Part shown: piece by piece, positions 23,571-35,319 of the stretch | How the letters are laid out: each line of letters starts with the position of its first letter | Numbering within the stretch: the stretch's first letter is position 1 | Assembly (NCBI RefSeq): GCF_963676685.1 | Contig: NC_092346.1 | Coordinates: 29,711,133 to 29,775,132, forward strand | Length of the DNA: 64,000 nt | DNA from: Mytilus edulis | Taxonomy: Eukaryota > Mollusca > Bivalvia > Mytilida > Mytilidae | Reading direction: 5' to 3' | Notes under the pieces: model-generated | Told to the model about the DNA's origin: nothing | What the model saw: only the letters and a program-made list of their open reading frames with translations | Database searches by the model: none | Position numbers and translations under genes: made by a program

Positions 23571-24790
23571 GTGGGACCAATGATGGAACAATATAACATA
23601 AGAACAAACTATAAATTTATTGTAAAGAGCTTAGCTCAACATATCGATACAAAGCAGAAAAAACATCAGTTTACCAAAAAAATAGACTGAACGTGGCATG
23701 GTATTTATACATCCCACAACAAAAAGACACTTAGTACAGATATGAGAGTATTTAGTTTGGTTTAGCTATATATACACGTGCACTTATAGTTTAATTTCCT
23801 GATTTCCATATGAGCTTGACATAGATTTTCAACTGCACCATTTTAAAACTGTCTGAATAGATTCCACTTACAAAACAGGAGATGTCTGCTTCGATATTTC
23901 AATTAAATTTATAATTGATATGTACTTAAATTTAATTAATATTTAATTAATTCTGTAAATTCAAGTCAATGTCCATAAGATTCTTCAATTTTACCATGCT
24001 ATCAAAACGTTTTATTGACTTTAAAAGAGGTAATTACTTAATGCATTTCTTTAGACCATGTTCTACAAATTTGGTGTTTGCATAGAAACAATGGCACCGC
24101 GGACTAATCTGTGCTAATTGCATTTCTATAATTTACAAATTTAGTTACTGATTATATTTATATATAATAATTGGAAAAAAACCCTTGAAAGAAATTTTAA
24201 GTGCCCTTTTTTCCAAAGTACTTCTAAATGTGCAACACTCGAAGGCAATTTAACTAGTTTTTGTCAGTTCCAGGAAACTAATTCATGATAGATAAAATAA
24301 CATGCCATAAAAGTAGTACTTGATTAAAACAAGATTTTAATTTTTTTTATACTGTGTATTGAACTATATTTTTTATTTTGGAGTATGGTATATGTGTAAC
24401 CTTTTTCAAGGACTTAGTTGATATATACTTTGGAAAATGCGAAATTATTTTTTGAAAAAGCACGAAATGGGAGAATGCGAGTACTATCCAAGACCTGTCT
24501 TAATGCTGTTCGATAAAAGAACATAAAGTAAAACATAAAATAAAAACACATTCAAGTTTTAACGTGCAGTATATATATTTCAAATAAGTCTGCTAAAAGT
24601 AAGAAATTAATAGAATACAAATATAGCAACTCATCTCATTTTGCAGAACTTAGTTGTTATTGCATGCCAAATTCGAAATAAAAAAGAGGATTCACTCATC
24701 AGACAAATTAAAACGCGCCGCGCTATGCTAGACAAAACTTTTTTTCGAAATAATGTATTGTGTGAAGGTGGTAAAAACTGGTAACTAAAT
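23571..24790. repeat. Tandem duplication 2, copy 2
   Basis: Partner of 22370-23570, diverged by substitutions and small indels, including its own copy of the family B 3' half (23571-23770). The minus-strand frames around 23114-23332 of copy 1 are not kept open here. Confidence 0.9.
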
Positions 24791-24914
24791 GAACATCTTA
24801 TTCCAAATAATTATAGATAACCAATACAGACATACAACGGCAAGAACGACAAAAAACATCGAATTCGAATAAACATACATGTTTTTGCGTAGGTACATCA
24901 CTCGGAGGTATTAT

Positions 24915-25170
24915 GGGACGACATCAAAAGATCAATGTAAGATAAAAAAAACTTAATCCAAATAGTTTGGGGTGGGGGGTGGGGGAAGGGGGGGGGGTTG
25001 AACTGCTGCAAGATTTGGTTATCCGACATTGATTTTTACATATATCCATATGGGTCAATCAATTTTTCCCAAATTAAGTTAATAGGGAAGTAGGGGGGGG
25101 AGGGGGGGGTCAGTGAAAAAACGATTTGAATTAAGTTTTTTATCCTTCATTGAACTTTTGATGTCGTCCC
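24915..25170. mobile_element. MITE-like inverted repeat with G-tract interior
   Basis: Outer ends are GGGACGACATCAAAAG (left) and CTTTTGATGTCGTCCC (right), with inverted similarity continuing about 45 bp. The interior has two long G tracts (about 24970-25000 and 25093-25112) on the plus strand. No coding content. Confidence 0.8.
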
Positions 25171-25255
25171 TACAGCGTCAGGTCTTTTTTCGTATCATAA
25201 ACTGATTACAAAACCAATCCAACAACAATAACGAAAACAATAGCATAGATCATAA

Positions 25256-25560
25256 CATGTTTAACCCCTCACCATTTTTTAACTTGGTGCCAGTCCCAAG
25301 TCAGGGGAGACTATAATTTAGTGGTTGTTATTGGTTCTTTGTTGTCATATTTGTTTTTCGTAAAAAACATTGTTATAAGTTAAGCCGTTAGTTCTCTCTA
25401 TTGTATTGGGTTTTTTTTTGTTTCGTGTAGGGTCCTTTTATAGCCGACTGTATTGTATACATTTTTCTCATTGTTGGGGGCCGTACGGTTGCCTATAATT
25501 GCTTAAGTCCACTTCATTTCAACTTTGGTGATAGTTTTCTCTTATCAATCATATCACTTA
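25256..25560 (-). repeat. Family B repeat, inverted
   Basis: Plus-strand landmarks CCAGTCCCAAGTCAGG, TTAGTGGTTGTTATTGGTTC, AAGCCGTTAGTTCTC, CCTTTTATAGCCGACTGTAT and GGGGGCCGTACGGTTGCCTA give the inverted family order. It is more diverged than 14664-14946. Confidence 0.85.
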
Positions 25561-25863
25561 TTTTCATATACTTGTGTTTGCATATGTATATAACTTTGTT
25601 GTAAAGCCTTTATCTAGTTAATTGTTTCTAACAAATATGATTGTGTATTTGAAATTCCATTCCCCCAGGAAATGATAATAATTTGTAAATTAATCATTGT
25701 TTTAAGTTTCGACATTAAAGTAATTCCTTGCTGGCAGTTTAGTGTCGAAAGATGCGGGACATCTATTAAATTTGCATTACTAAAACTATAATCGGTGACA
25801 TATTTTATTTGTTATTCTTAACCTGACATCGCGACTAACCTTGAGTTATTCAGAAAGCACATT

Positions 25864-25998
25864 TTTGTTAAATTCAAATTGGTCGTAACATTACTCCGTC
25901 TTTTCAATTTCATTTTCTATGTGTCGAAGGTTTGTTGAATTCAAATTGGACGTAAAAGTATCCGTTCGTTTTGGAACAAATTCATTTCTCATGTTTCG
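25864..25998. repeat. 67 bp tandem duplication
   Basis: TTTGTTAAATTCAAATTGG at 25864 recurs as TTTGTTGAATTCAAATTGG at 25931, with similarity continuing to a CGAAGG/CGAAAG end. The 63-codon frame at 25919-26110 starts in it and is not recognised. Confidence 0.75.
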
Positions 25999-26877
25999 AA
26001 AGTTTTTATCTAAATGGGGAGTCCCTCAAAGTAAAATTTATAACATGTCAGAACAAATTCTCAGAAAAAATATAAGGAAGGCATTAAATAACACTGATGA
26101 TTTGCAATAGTTAATATTCTGTGTCCTTCACACGAAAGATAACAGTGTCAGAATATATTTGAATGACATATATACCTGAACTGGTATAAAGAAATCAAGA
26201 TTAGGCTTCATTAGTAAATGTTATAGATATACAATGCACGTAAATTGTGGGAAAATATATAATATATTTGTACGAGCTTTTTAAACAGGAAGAAAAGCGA
26301 GGCTCGACAAGCTTTTCAAATGTTTCTTAGCGAGTACAAGTAGTGTATTAATATTACGACAATGCATGTGTTTTGTTTTTTTCCTCCAATTTAAGTTTGA
26401 CTCTAAGCCTTGGCTAAAACCGAATAGCAAGCTTTACATGTAAAGGGCCCCAAAAAATTTAGTTTGTTTGGTATTCAGTATGTATTGAATTTCATAAAAA
26501 TCGACATTGCTTATGCTCGCATCATCAAGAAAAGTCCAAAATAAACTGTCAAGTAAATAAATAGTAATTTTAACTTTACAGTTTTTCTTCTTCAACAAAA
26601 TAGATAACAGGATACTTTTTTTATTCTAACATGTATTTGTTTGTCTGTTCTTTGTACAAAAGATGGCTGATTGCAGGATACAATGCTTTAAACAGATTCA
26701 AAGTCTAAATAAAAGACTTAGGCTAGTCCTCTCCCTTGGTCCCTTGTATCTCAGAGCCAAACAGATAAAGGAAAGGGAACCAGTCTAAAAAGATTAGGAT
26801 TCGGTTAAGACTCGAGGGTTTAGCATACAAGTCTTCAACGATACATATGTGTAATAACATAAACGGTACCTATTTTC

Positions 26878-26945
26878 CTGCACCAGATGCGCATTTCGAC
26901 AATACATGTCTCTTCAGTGATGCTCGTGGCCAAAATATTTCAAAT
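26878..26945 (-). repeat. Family I-like fragment, inverted
   Basis: CACCAGATGCGCATTTCGAC then TCTTCAGTGATGCTCGTGGC, the inverted counterpart of 21781-21838. Confidence 0.6.
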
Positions 26946-27374
26946 CTAAAGCTTACATAAAAGATGTAAATGTAGAAAATGCATCTTTTGCTACATCAAT
27001 ATGATTGTTTCGAGTGATATTAATTTTTTGAAAATTTTCATTTTTAAACAGCAGCAGAGTAAGTACGAACCTATTACATTGTTCATTATTTAAAAAATCT
27101 GTTAATTACCATGAGATATAAGGCAACAATCTATAGCCTAAAACAATTCTCAAAAAATATTGAGTTGATTTCGGGTTTTCTTCCTTTTTTAATACTTTTA
27201 TTTTACCAACACAAATTTATATAAATTGACTGTTTGTTCTTAACTGACCTGCCTTAATCATTAATTTATCAATTGCCATAATTTTCAAACTATGGAATCC
27301 TGTTTTATAATTTTTACAATTTGAAGGGGACATAAAAGGTTCATTTCATACCTCATCCTATTGTTGTCAAATAA

Positions 27375-27560
27375 GTGCTTTAGAGGTTTAGCTAGTCGGT
27401 ATAAAAACAGATTCTTTCCTCAATTTTCCATATACGGAAATGCATGTGCCAAGTCAGGAATATGAAAGTTGCTTTCCGGTTTCGTTTGATGTGTTAGAGC
27501 TTTTTGTTTTGGAGTTTGGTATATTTGTTAATTTCACTTCTGCTATTCTTATACAGACAA
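27375..27560 (+). repeat. Family D repeat
   Basis: GAGGTTTAGCTAGTCGGTAT, then GTGCCAAGTCAGGAATATGA, GTTTGATGTGTTAGAGC and GGAGTTTGGTATATTTGTTA. Confidence 0.7.
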
Positions 27561-27679
27561 ATAATTTTAAAAAACTTTATTTTAATTATGTTTGATAATT
27601 TACATTTTAGTGATCCAAAAATGCATATTTATGCATTAAACTTCAAATGCTTTGTTAAGAAAAACTTCCTCAAAATAGA

Positions 27680-28245
27680 ATAACATTCCAGCAGCACCTC
27701 CATACGGGGTATATATCTCCCAAATGATACGATATTCCCGTGCTTGCATTTCCTATCATGATTTTCTTGATAGAGGGTTGCTGCTCACAAGGAAGCTATT
27801 AAACCAAGAGTTCCAAATGGTGAAGTTGAAATCATCCCTTCGTAAATTTTACGGACGCCATCACGAGTTGGTTGAGCGTTATGGAATAACCGTTTCACAA
27901 ATGATATCGGATATGTTCCTTACGTCGTAACTACAATTCCCTTCCCTTTCATGAATGTGACCTACCGAATTAGACTATTTACCGGATTAAAATTTTGTAA
28001 TCACATAAGCAACACGACGGGTGCCACATGTGGAGCAGGATCTGCTTACCCTTCCGGAGCACCTGAGACCACCCCTAGTTTTTGGTGGGGTTCGTGTTGT
28101 TTATTCTTTAGTTTTCTATGTTGTGTCATGTTTACTATTGTTTTTCTGTTTGTTTTTTTTCATTTTTAGCCATGGCGTTGTCAGTTTGTTTTAGATTTAT
28201 GAGTTTGACTGTCCCTTTAGTATCTTTCGTCCCTCTTTTAAAGTG
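27680..28245 (+). pseudogene. Family A retroelement 3' end, best copy
   Basis: An open frame from about 27682 to a TAA at 27928-27930 encodes the C-terminal tail NIPAAPPYGVYISQ, then RYSRAC, LLLTRKLLNQEF, SLRKFYGRHHELVERYG and ISDMFLTS. I know this tail as the end of abundant bivalve reverse-transcriptase-type proteins; the subfamily is uncertain. A 3'UTR of about 300 bp follows with AGCAACACGACGGGTGCCAC, TGGTGGGGTTCGTGTTG, CCATGGCGTTGTCAGTTTG and a TATCTTTCGTCCCTCTTTT end. The catalytic part is missing, so it is 5' truncated and inactive. The frame at 27951-28169 is 3'UTR. Confidence 0.75.
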
Positions 28246-28557
28246 ATGAATAATATATTCTTGAATGAATCATTAACTGGCAATCAATATGTCTATATTT
28301 GAAATAATAAATAATTTATATGATATAACGCATGTGTGTGAAATATAAGTATGATTTGTGGTATTCAATACTTTTGGAAATTCCAAAACTATATTTTTCA
28401 TAGGGAGAAAGTAAATTAATAATTAAGATGGAATGACAGAAATATGCTTTTTTTCTTTTATTGTTAATCCTTTGTTTCATTGGCAATCATATCAGTATAC
28501 CTTTATAAAAAGTATATTATATTGAATATATTTTGATATATCGGCGGCTAAATACAG

Positions 28558-28733
28558 AAATTCTGGAACAGCTTCATTTAGAAAATGGTAAAATTGTATT
28601 CGAAGATTTGATGACATCAATTGTCGATTTTAGTGTCGCAAATTTAGCGTATTGGCAACGCAATCGTGTGTCAGCTTATACATTAAAGAAATTATACGAA
28701 TCTAATACATATAATAGAAAATTTCGGGCATAA
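28558..28733 (+). CDS. Possible terminal exon, unrecognised
   Basis: After an AG acceptor (AAATACAG, 28550-28557) the frame stays open for 58 codons to TAA at 28731-28733. It contains ILEQLHLENGKIVFEDLM and LAYWQRNRVSAYTLKKLYES, with a protein-like mix of residues in an otherwise stop-dense region. There is no ATG at its start, so it would have to be an internal or last exon. I recognise no family, and no upstream exon can be linked. It could equally be a chance frame or a decayed pseudogene. Confidence 0.22.
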
Positions 28734-28740
28734 ACGCTTC

Positions 28741-28767
28741 CAAAGTCCCCCCCTCCCCCCCCCCCAA
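28741..28767. repeat. Poly-C tract
   Basis: Almost uninterrupted C run immediately 3' of the possible exon at 28558-28733. Confidence 0.9.
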
Positions 28768-30957
28768 GTTCTTAAAGGACAAATTCAGAATTGTGATGGG
28801 CATAATTAAAAAGTCCATGGATGGGTTTGATAGATTGATTTGTGTTCGCTCCACGCAGCATCAGCACAAAAAGACTATATCGCGGCAAGAGCAATAGGTT
28901 TGAGGTTTAAGATATTTTCAACAATACTTGTTAAACCTCCCCACATACTCATGTACCTGCCTTTAGTTAGGAACCTCGTCGTCGTATGTCTTATTTTAAT
29001 ATCTTCCGTTATTTTGAGAATCGGTTGTGATGTTCGATTGTTTTTATTAAATATGTAAAATTGTATTCACTCATGTTAAACGAAAATGAAAACAGAATTT
29101 AAAGAATACAACCACTCCAAGTGTAAAAAAATGATGAAATAATATCTCATAAATATACAAAAAATAGCATTATATTTCTGTTGAGTATAATGTCATATGA
29201 AAATAAAAGAAAAGAAGTAGTATCAAATTTCTGTTTTGGTATACTTGAAAAATTAGCATACTAATATGCAACTATTTTCGGTAGTAGCACGCGAATTTTG
29301 AAATGTAGAATGAGATCAAAATGATTAAATTCGCGTGTATCTTCCGCAGGCTTTTAACCTAAAACTATTGAAGGATGTTAAATTTTGTATAAGGCATGAT
29401 ATTGGGTTCACATTTATTAAACGACAACAGTTCACATGAGTTTTTAATGTGTGAAACAAGAAAGGAAATATAAGAAGTTATAATATATCTTTGTAAACAA
29501 CATTTAATTTTTTGAGTCATTTTTCTTTATCTTTAAAAATAAGGCTTATTCTGTAACATTATCATAAAGTTAATTTTACATCATGAATAAAGAAAAATTC
29601 TGTGATCATATAATTTGTTTATTCAGTACAACATTCATTTCTGTTAACAGTATTGTATTACCTGATTCTTTTAATTTTACAATTTTTCATTATTTCGCAT
29701 CCCATAAATGTTTTTTCTTTTCTTTTTTTACTTTTTTGTCGTCATTTTTCTCTTATCAATTTATTTTTGACTCTTATTCTGTAATCTGTTGATCCAAAGT
29801 GACTCACTCTTTTCTTTATTTTTGAGAACGGAATCATGAGAAAGATCTGCGAACAACCGATTCCAAGAAATGTCACGACTTAAAATAGCATAAATTTGTT
29901 TAATTGTAAATAATATTATGCTGATTAAACAACTGAATGTATAGTGAAACATGTTCTATCTACATAAATTTGTCTTTACTCATGTGTTTTAATTTACCAA
30001 AGTTTTTTAAGTATCGTCTTACTGCAGAAATTGTAATAAGCATAAAACTACTATCATTTTGACATTATCTTTAAATTAAAATGAGTTCAAGGTAAAATAG
30101 TTAGGTTTTAATTACCTCTAATAGGCCCATAGATCAAAGCAACAGTTACTATTAAACCACACTTATACAAAACTATTAACATTTCTAATAACCAAACTAT
30201 AGCCTTGCAACTGTTAAAAACTCCTATTTTACATAATTTTTACATTGTACATTTTTGTTTGGTCTAACGAAGTGATACTTTATTTTTTCCTAATAGTATA
30301 CATTTTATGGGCGAACCCAGCGGGAAATATTTGTCATTTAAGGTAAAGTAAACATTTCTGATTTATGGTTTGAAATCAATATAACGTTTTCAGATGAACA
30401 GTTATAATAATTTGGTTTTTATTTACGAATTTGTTTAGGAGACTGAGTTCTGATTGAGTTACAATATGCTGAAATAAGTTGTCTGTTTGGTTGAACATTT
30501 TATCTTTCATTTTGTTAAGGACACTAAATCCTAATTGGAGTTTGATCCTCCTTTATTGAATGCTGTCAAGTTTCTGCTTGTTTCCTTAGAGATACCAAAC
30601 AATGCCTTAAACATAATGAATATTTAATTCTTGGGATCAAAATAGGATACAATATCAAAAATATTAAGTTGTTATATCTTTATTTGTACGTATTATTAAA
30701 TCTTATATTTTATACAAATCAATATATATTGAGGAAATTACTGTAAAAAAATCATATCATTTGCATTTCATGTGTTGAAGACTGATTTCATAAAAAGTAT
30801 TGGCGATGGTGCTGAAACAAAACAGATGATATTTTCGTGAGGGAAAAAAGTCTTGAATACACAATGTAGGTTATTGTCAAAGTTTAAAATTACAAGCATG
30901 TATATACGACTGATTATTTACCGCTTGTTTTACGTCCAATGGCAAATATCTCACGCA
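28768..30957. other. No supported feature
   Basis: Frames at 28840-29058 (TTG start), 29583-29792 and 29761-29952 are unrecognised. The region is AT-rich. Confidence 0.4.
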
Positions 30958-30970
30958 ATTTATTATACAG

Positions 30971-31194
30971 TGGTAGGTTTGGAGTCCATTGAGATAAAGA
31001 GGGGAAATTATAGAACTGTCGGTAGAAAATTAGTGTATGTTGGTAACGGGCGAGACGGGTGGATATTTTGCCTCGCAACAGGCAACCTAAATCCCCTGCA
31101 TAGAATTGCTTCAAAAATTTTCAAACGTACAGAGATCGTGGCTCTCACAATTCAAGGGTACACGAAAAGTGGTTTCCCGGTCCGTGTCCGTTAA
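30971..31194 (+). CDS. Possible terminal exon, unrecognised
   Basis: Following TTATTATACAG (AG at 30969-30970) the frame is open for about 74 codons to TAA at 31192-31194. It reads through ESIEIKRGNYRTVGRKLVYV, GNGRDGWIFCLATGN and ALTIQGYTKSGFPVRVR. GC content rises inside it. The longer open frame upstream (from a TTG near 30853) is less protein-like. I do not recognise a domain; a minus-strand frame overlaps at 30914-31114. Read it as a candidate only. Confidence 0.22.
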
Positions 31195-31357
31195 TCAAAC
31201 CCCTATTTCATATTTTTAATGGCATAAAATAACAAACAAATGATAAGTTCCTATAGATCTAGTGTCAGGCAATCTATTGGCGTTTATTATTTTCTCGTCA
31301 TGGTTTCAAGATTCAGAAGAAGTCATGTTGCCAGGTTTAAACCCACCGTTTTTTTCA

Positions 31358-31445
31358 TAATGTACCAACTTAGGAATATGACAGTGTTTTCCAGTCCTTC
31401 CGTTGATTTGTCAGTTTTTGTGGACTTTACCTTTTGGATTGACAT
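31358..31445 (+). repeat. Family D fragment, degraded
   Basis: TGTACCAACTTAGGAATATG, then CCGTTGATTTGTCAG and TTTTGGATTGACATTT in the family D order. Confidence 0.45.
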
Positions 31446-32280
31446 TTGAGATCGGTATTTTGTTATTACATTTTGTATTGCACAATTTATTTTTTCAATT
31501 TCGAACTAAGCATCTAATCATCAACAGAAGGAAATGCAAAGTAATTTACAATAATGTAAATATAATTAAAGTCAGTCGAATTGGCTATACCGGGAGAGTA
31601 GTATATAATTTAGAAATTATTTAATTATTTTATCATTGAAATCATTTAAAAACATGAGTCAAATTTAACTACGAAAAAAACTGCACTGTCGATTATTTTG
31701 TACATTAAGTTTTGCTTATTTTTTTCTCTTTACAAAAATGGCTATGGATAAGAGATGATTTTGTTGGGCGTCGACTGATGGTTATAAATTGACTCCAAGC
31801 AAATGATGTTTTCAAAATGTACTCATCTTAAATTCCATTTTAGAATTTCCAAGAGTTTAATTATTAAGCTGGAAAGGCTGAAATATGGACATCTGCCGAC
31901 AAAAAAATGCTTGATTAATTTAAATTTGTTGTTCAGAGTTCAATGGCAAAAATGCATCTATATTCATGATGAGAACAACTTATCGATAAATCTTTTAGTA
32001 AGGTATCTGAAGGGGATTGATCTGTATAAAAATCGTAGAAACAAATGATGCATAAAAACGATAGGGGTGAATAGTGGCTGTAACTGTAACATGCCAACTT
32101 AAAATACCTATATAAAAGAGTTGTTGCAATGATTCTTCGTATGCGTAAACCAACTTAAATTAAGAAATGCAATCGTAGTACTAATGTATCGTTGGGAACG
32201 AATCTTAACTTAAGTAGCTTTATGCATACGGGCCCAGATATCTTAGCACTTTCTAAACGAGGTACAAATGTATTAGATTA
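31446..32280. other. No supported feature
   Basis: The 81-codon ATG frame at 31803-32048 has no recognisable domain. Confidence 0.35.
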
Positions 32281-32317
32281 AACCTCTTCACTCTGATTGG
32301 ACGTGGCTTAGTATTTA
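32281..32317 (+). repeat. Family E, left part split by insertion
   Basis: CTGATTGGACGTGGCTTAGT then ATTTA. It resumes at 33414 as TAGTATTTATACATCCCGTA. Joined, the two parts match the uninterrupted motif seen at 40490-40545. Confidence 0.75.
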
Positions 32318-33413
32318 CGGAGTGTCTATTCGTCCGGCTAGCCGGACGAATAGTTAAAAATCTCTATTCGTCCGGCCATCCGTCTGCGGATGCGCAAATA
32401 TTCAATATCAATAAAAGTGTCATGTGACGTGGAAAGTGTCCCGGATGAGGTGTCGGATTACACACGCGGTGTCGGATAACACAAACGCGTATGCAATGGA
32501 CGTGTTGAAAATTGGAGATCGTGATTCATATTTAAAGATGTCACAGAGAAAACCAGAGAGAATGAGATTGCTTTAAACAAATGTCTATAGAAGTGATATA
32601 TGTTAACTGTGAGGAATAAGCCTGAAATTAAAGTAAAATTGATGATTTACCCCCATTTACCTTATGGAGGCAAAACGCATTCGGAAAAAATACTATATCA
32701 AACTTGCTTGGATGCATTATTTTTTAGATATACTACAACGTAGATCTATAAACATACTGATATGCCTGGACTGGGAATAAGACACCAGGGTTTTGGTGTC
32801 CCCCCTTTTTCTGTTGTATCTAGTCTAATATACATTTTTTTCTAAAAAAATCTTATCGAAAACACAATCCTTCTTTTGGGTACAGGTTACACGTGCCTGC
32901 CCTTCTCAAATTTCATATGAATTAAAAATCGCCGAACAATTTAAATGAAGAATCGTGCATAATTATATGGGGACCTTACTTTAACCAAACTTCACAGAAA
33001 CTATAAATTCAGGATCTTTTGAAATTATAGATGAAGCCAATAATGATTGGCCCGACTATTTACCTTACAGGAAATTCATAGGCAGAACAACAAAAGAGAG
33101 AATCATTTTTGCCCCCCTCCCCCCACCCAATACCCAAGTTCCTTTAGAATATTGAATAAAAAAAATCTGAATCAAATGTATAGTTTTTTTTTGGTTTTTT
33201 TTAAAGAATGAGGTTTTTTTCATAATCCGAGGTTAATATATTATAAAACAACCCGTTTCATTCAAAACCTTCAAAACACGATGTTATATCTTCATCATTA
33301 TATATTTGGCCGGACATATAGCGAAAAACCGTAAAAATGCTATTTGTCCGGCTTGCCGGATGAATAGACATTTTTGACTATTTGTCCGGCTAGCCGGACG
33401 AATAGCCACTGCC
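32318..33413. mobile_element. 1.1 kb TIR element with nested palindromic ends
   Basis: The terminal inverted repeats are about 59 bp: 32318-32376 and the reverse complement of 33355-33413. Each TIR contains a 28 bp palindrome built on CTATTCGTCCGGCT (32326-32353 perfect; 33378-33405 one mismatch pair). Further partial or whole units lie at 32364, 33340-33367 and 33301-33323. The insertion is flanked by a 9 bp direct duplication TAGTATTTA (32309-32317, 33414-33422) inside a family E repeat. A 9 bp duplication with long TIRs suggests a Mutator-like or foldback group. The interior has no supported ORF, so it would be non-autonomous. Confidence 0.85.
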
Positions 33414-33495
33414 TAGTATTTATACATCCCGTACAGCCAAAAAAAGACGTCCCTATTTCGGTTTTGCCAGATGGGAGAAGTTTAGACAAACTATT
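33414..33495 (+). repeat. Family E, right part
   Basis: TAGTATTTATACATCCCGTA, then CCAGATGGGAGAAGTTTAGA; it matches 34664-34740. Confidence 0.75.
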
Positions 33496-34059
33496 AGGTA
33501 TTGAGAAGGCGCATATAACGAAAATGAAAAAGCGAGCGAAAGTAATCAAAATATAATTAAAATGTCATAAATCAAATTATGTAATGTAAATGAAAGATTT
33601 CTTTTACTAAATTCTAAATATATCCCAGGAGGAGTTTCTCCTAATTGAACTTCTAATTTGGTATGTTTTGTATCCGGTTTTTACCGACTGTTGACAGCGA
33701 AGAAAAATGATATCATACACCTGGCGGATATAACAAAACTCCCCTTTATTTATTTATTTCAATGGGCATTTTAAATTCAAATTAGTTTAGAATGTAGAAG
33801 GGTTTAATCTGTTTGCATAAAAATATATTTTGTTGGTAAAAATTGTCGATTTTTTCCTACAGCACGAGGGTAAATTCAAAAACGTCACGTTTCAATTCTA
33901 AGTAAATAAAAGAAGATTATAGCATTATCGAATTCTAAAATTTCATACACGTTAGTACGTATCAACATTCAAGAAATATATCTGAAAAAATTAACCTATA
34001 TAAAAAAAAGTCAAATATCGACCTTTGTATCAAATACAACAATGGATGGTAGATTTGAT

Positions 34060-34093
34060 TATGGAACGCCATAGCTGTCTTCGGCGTTCCATA
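34060..34093. repeat. Short hairpin, 11 bp stem
   Basis: TATGGAACGCC (34060-34070) and GGCGTTCCATA (34083-34093) are exact inverted repeats with a 12 nt loop. Confidence 0.7.
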
Positions 34094-34271
34094 TATAATG
34101 AAGAGTCAGACATTAAGACTGCCACAAGAAAAAGTAGCACGTAAAACAGAGACCGAAATGTATCCTTGCTACAGTTTAGATTAAAAAAAACAACTAAGGA
34201 CCATTAAATAAGTTATTTTACGTGTATCTAATGTTCAATGTTCTCCCTATACTCAAAGCATATGATTGAAC

Positions 34272-34335
34272 GTCCTTATTCCGACCTGTCGTGACTTCGT
34301 AGTAATACATCCCGCACAGCTAAAATCGACACTTG
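34272..34335 (+). repeat. Family E fragment
   Basis: GAACGTCCTTATTCCGACCT followed by AATACATCCCGCACAGC, the family E order. Confidence 0.6.
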
Positions 34336-34663
34336 GGCATGGGTTTTTATTGCTGATGAATGAGATACATGAAGGTGCTCATATTTTATACCTCAGTCGA
34401 TCATTCGCGTCTTTTTGCAGACGTGTGTATGTCAATTTTAATGGAAACAAAAATCGAAAATTAGAACGATTTGGACGTTCAAATATATTCACCCTAGGAA
34501 AAGAGTGGTTCCCTTTGACACATATCTCCAATTAAACATGCATGTGCCCTTTTTCTACTGTATTGGCAATAATTCAGGTTGATAAATCATATAAAACATT
34601 ATCACCTATCCAGTATATGCCATATTAATTTCATTTTGTGCCCATTTAATGCAAATTTAGCCG

Positions 34664-34745
34664 AGTATTTATACATCTCGTACGGCCAAGAAATTCCCTC
34701 TTTGACATTGGTGTTACTGCCTGATGGGAGAAGTCTAGAATCATT
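34664..34745 (+). repeat. Family E fragment
   Basis: GAGTATTTATACATCTCGTA, GGCCAAG, then CTGATGGGAGAAGTCTAGA. Confidence 0.65.
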
Positions 34746-35291
34746 GGTTTTGATTCTAATTTATTCTGCAACGACAAGATTGGCCTTCTATGATTTGAAT
34801 ATATCTGTTGCTTCATGTATGTGGGTTGCTGTCTCATTGACACCTCTCATTCCTTTTCATTTATTTACAATACCACATGAAGGGCAAAGGGTTAAACGGA
34901 CTATTATTTAGTAAAAAACCTCCTCTTTCTTTTTTTTTTCTTACATCTATTAATATTGTTTTGTCTAATGAGTTATTGTTCGGCTAATTATGTTGCAAAA
35001 TGAGCAAAAATAGGTCAACCTCAACTACTGGACACTGCACCGAAAAAGATATCTATATGTATACATACATGTACTTAACCCTACGTCTTTTTCATATAAA
35101 TATGCATGACATATACATGTTAAAATCTATAGAAACATCCCATGCTGGTTAAATAAAAATTCAATCTAGAAATATTCGCTTGTATGATTTTTCAGCGACG
35201 TATTAAAATATCAATACAATAACATATATCATATTGGTTTCGAGCAATTTTATTTCTTTCAGATGAATGAATAAATTGCTTTCACTTCAGC

Positions 35292-35299
35292 TATAAAAG
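35292..35299 (+). promoter_or_regulatory. TATA box of the 213 aa gene
   Basis: TATAAAAG lies about 30 bp upstream of the region 35318-35326, the usual TATA-to-start spacing. A strong donor (TAT/GTAAGT at 35341/35342) follows, giving a very short first exon. The position is consistent with transcription of the downstream coding exon. Confidence 0.6.
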
Positions 35300-35319
35300 T
35301 ACAGTGCTAATTCAACATA

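Noticed and set aside
31803-32048. 81-codon ATG-initiated frame
   Set aside because: No domain, conserved motif or second copy; composition like the AT-rich background.
34266-34911. Three frames at 34.3-34.9 kb
   Set aside because: They overlap family E repeats and each other on opposite strands.
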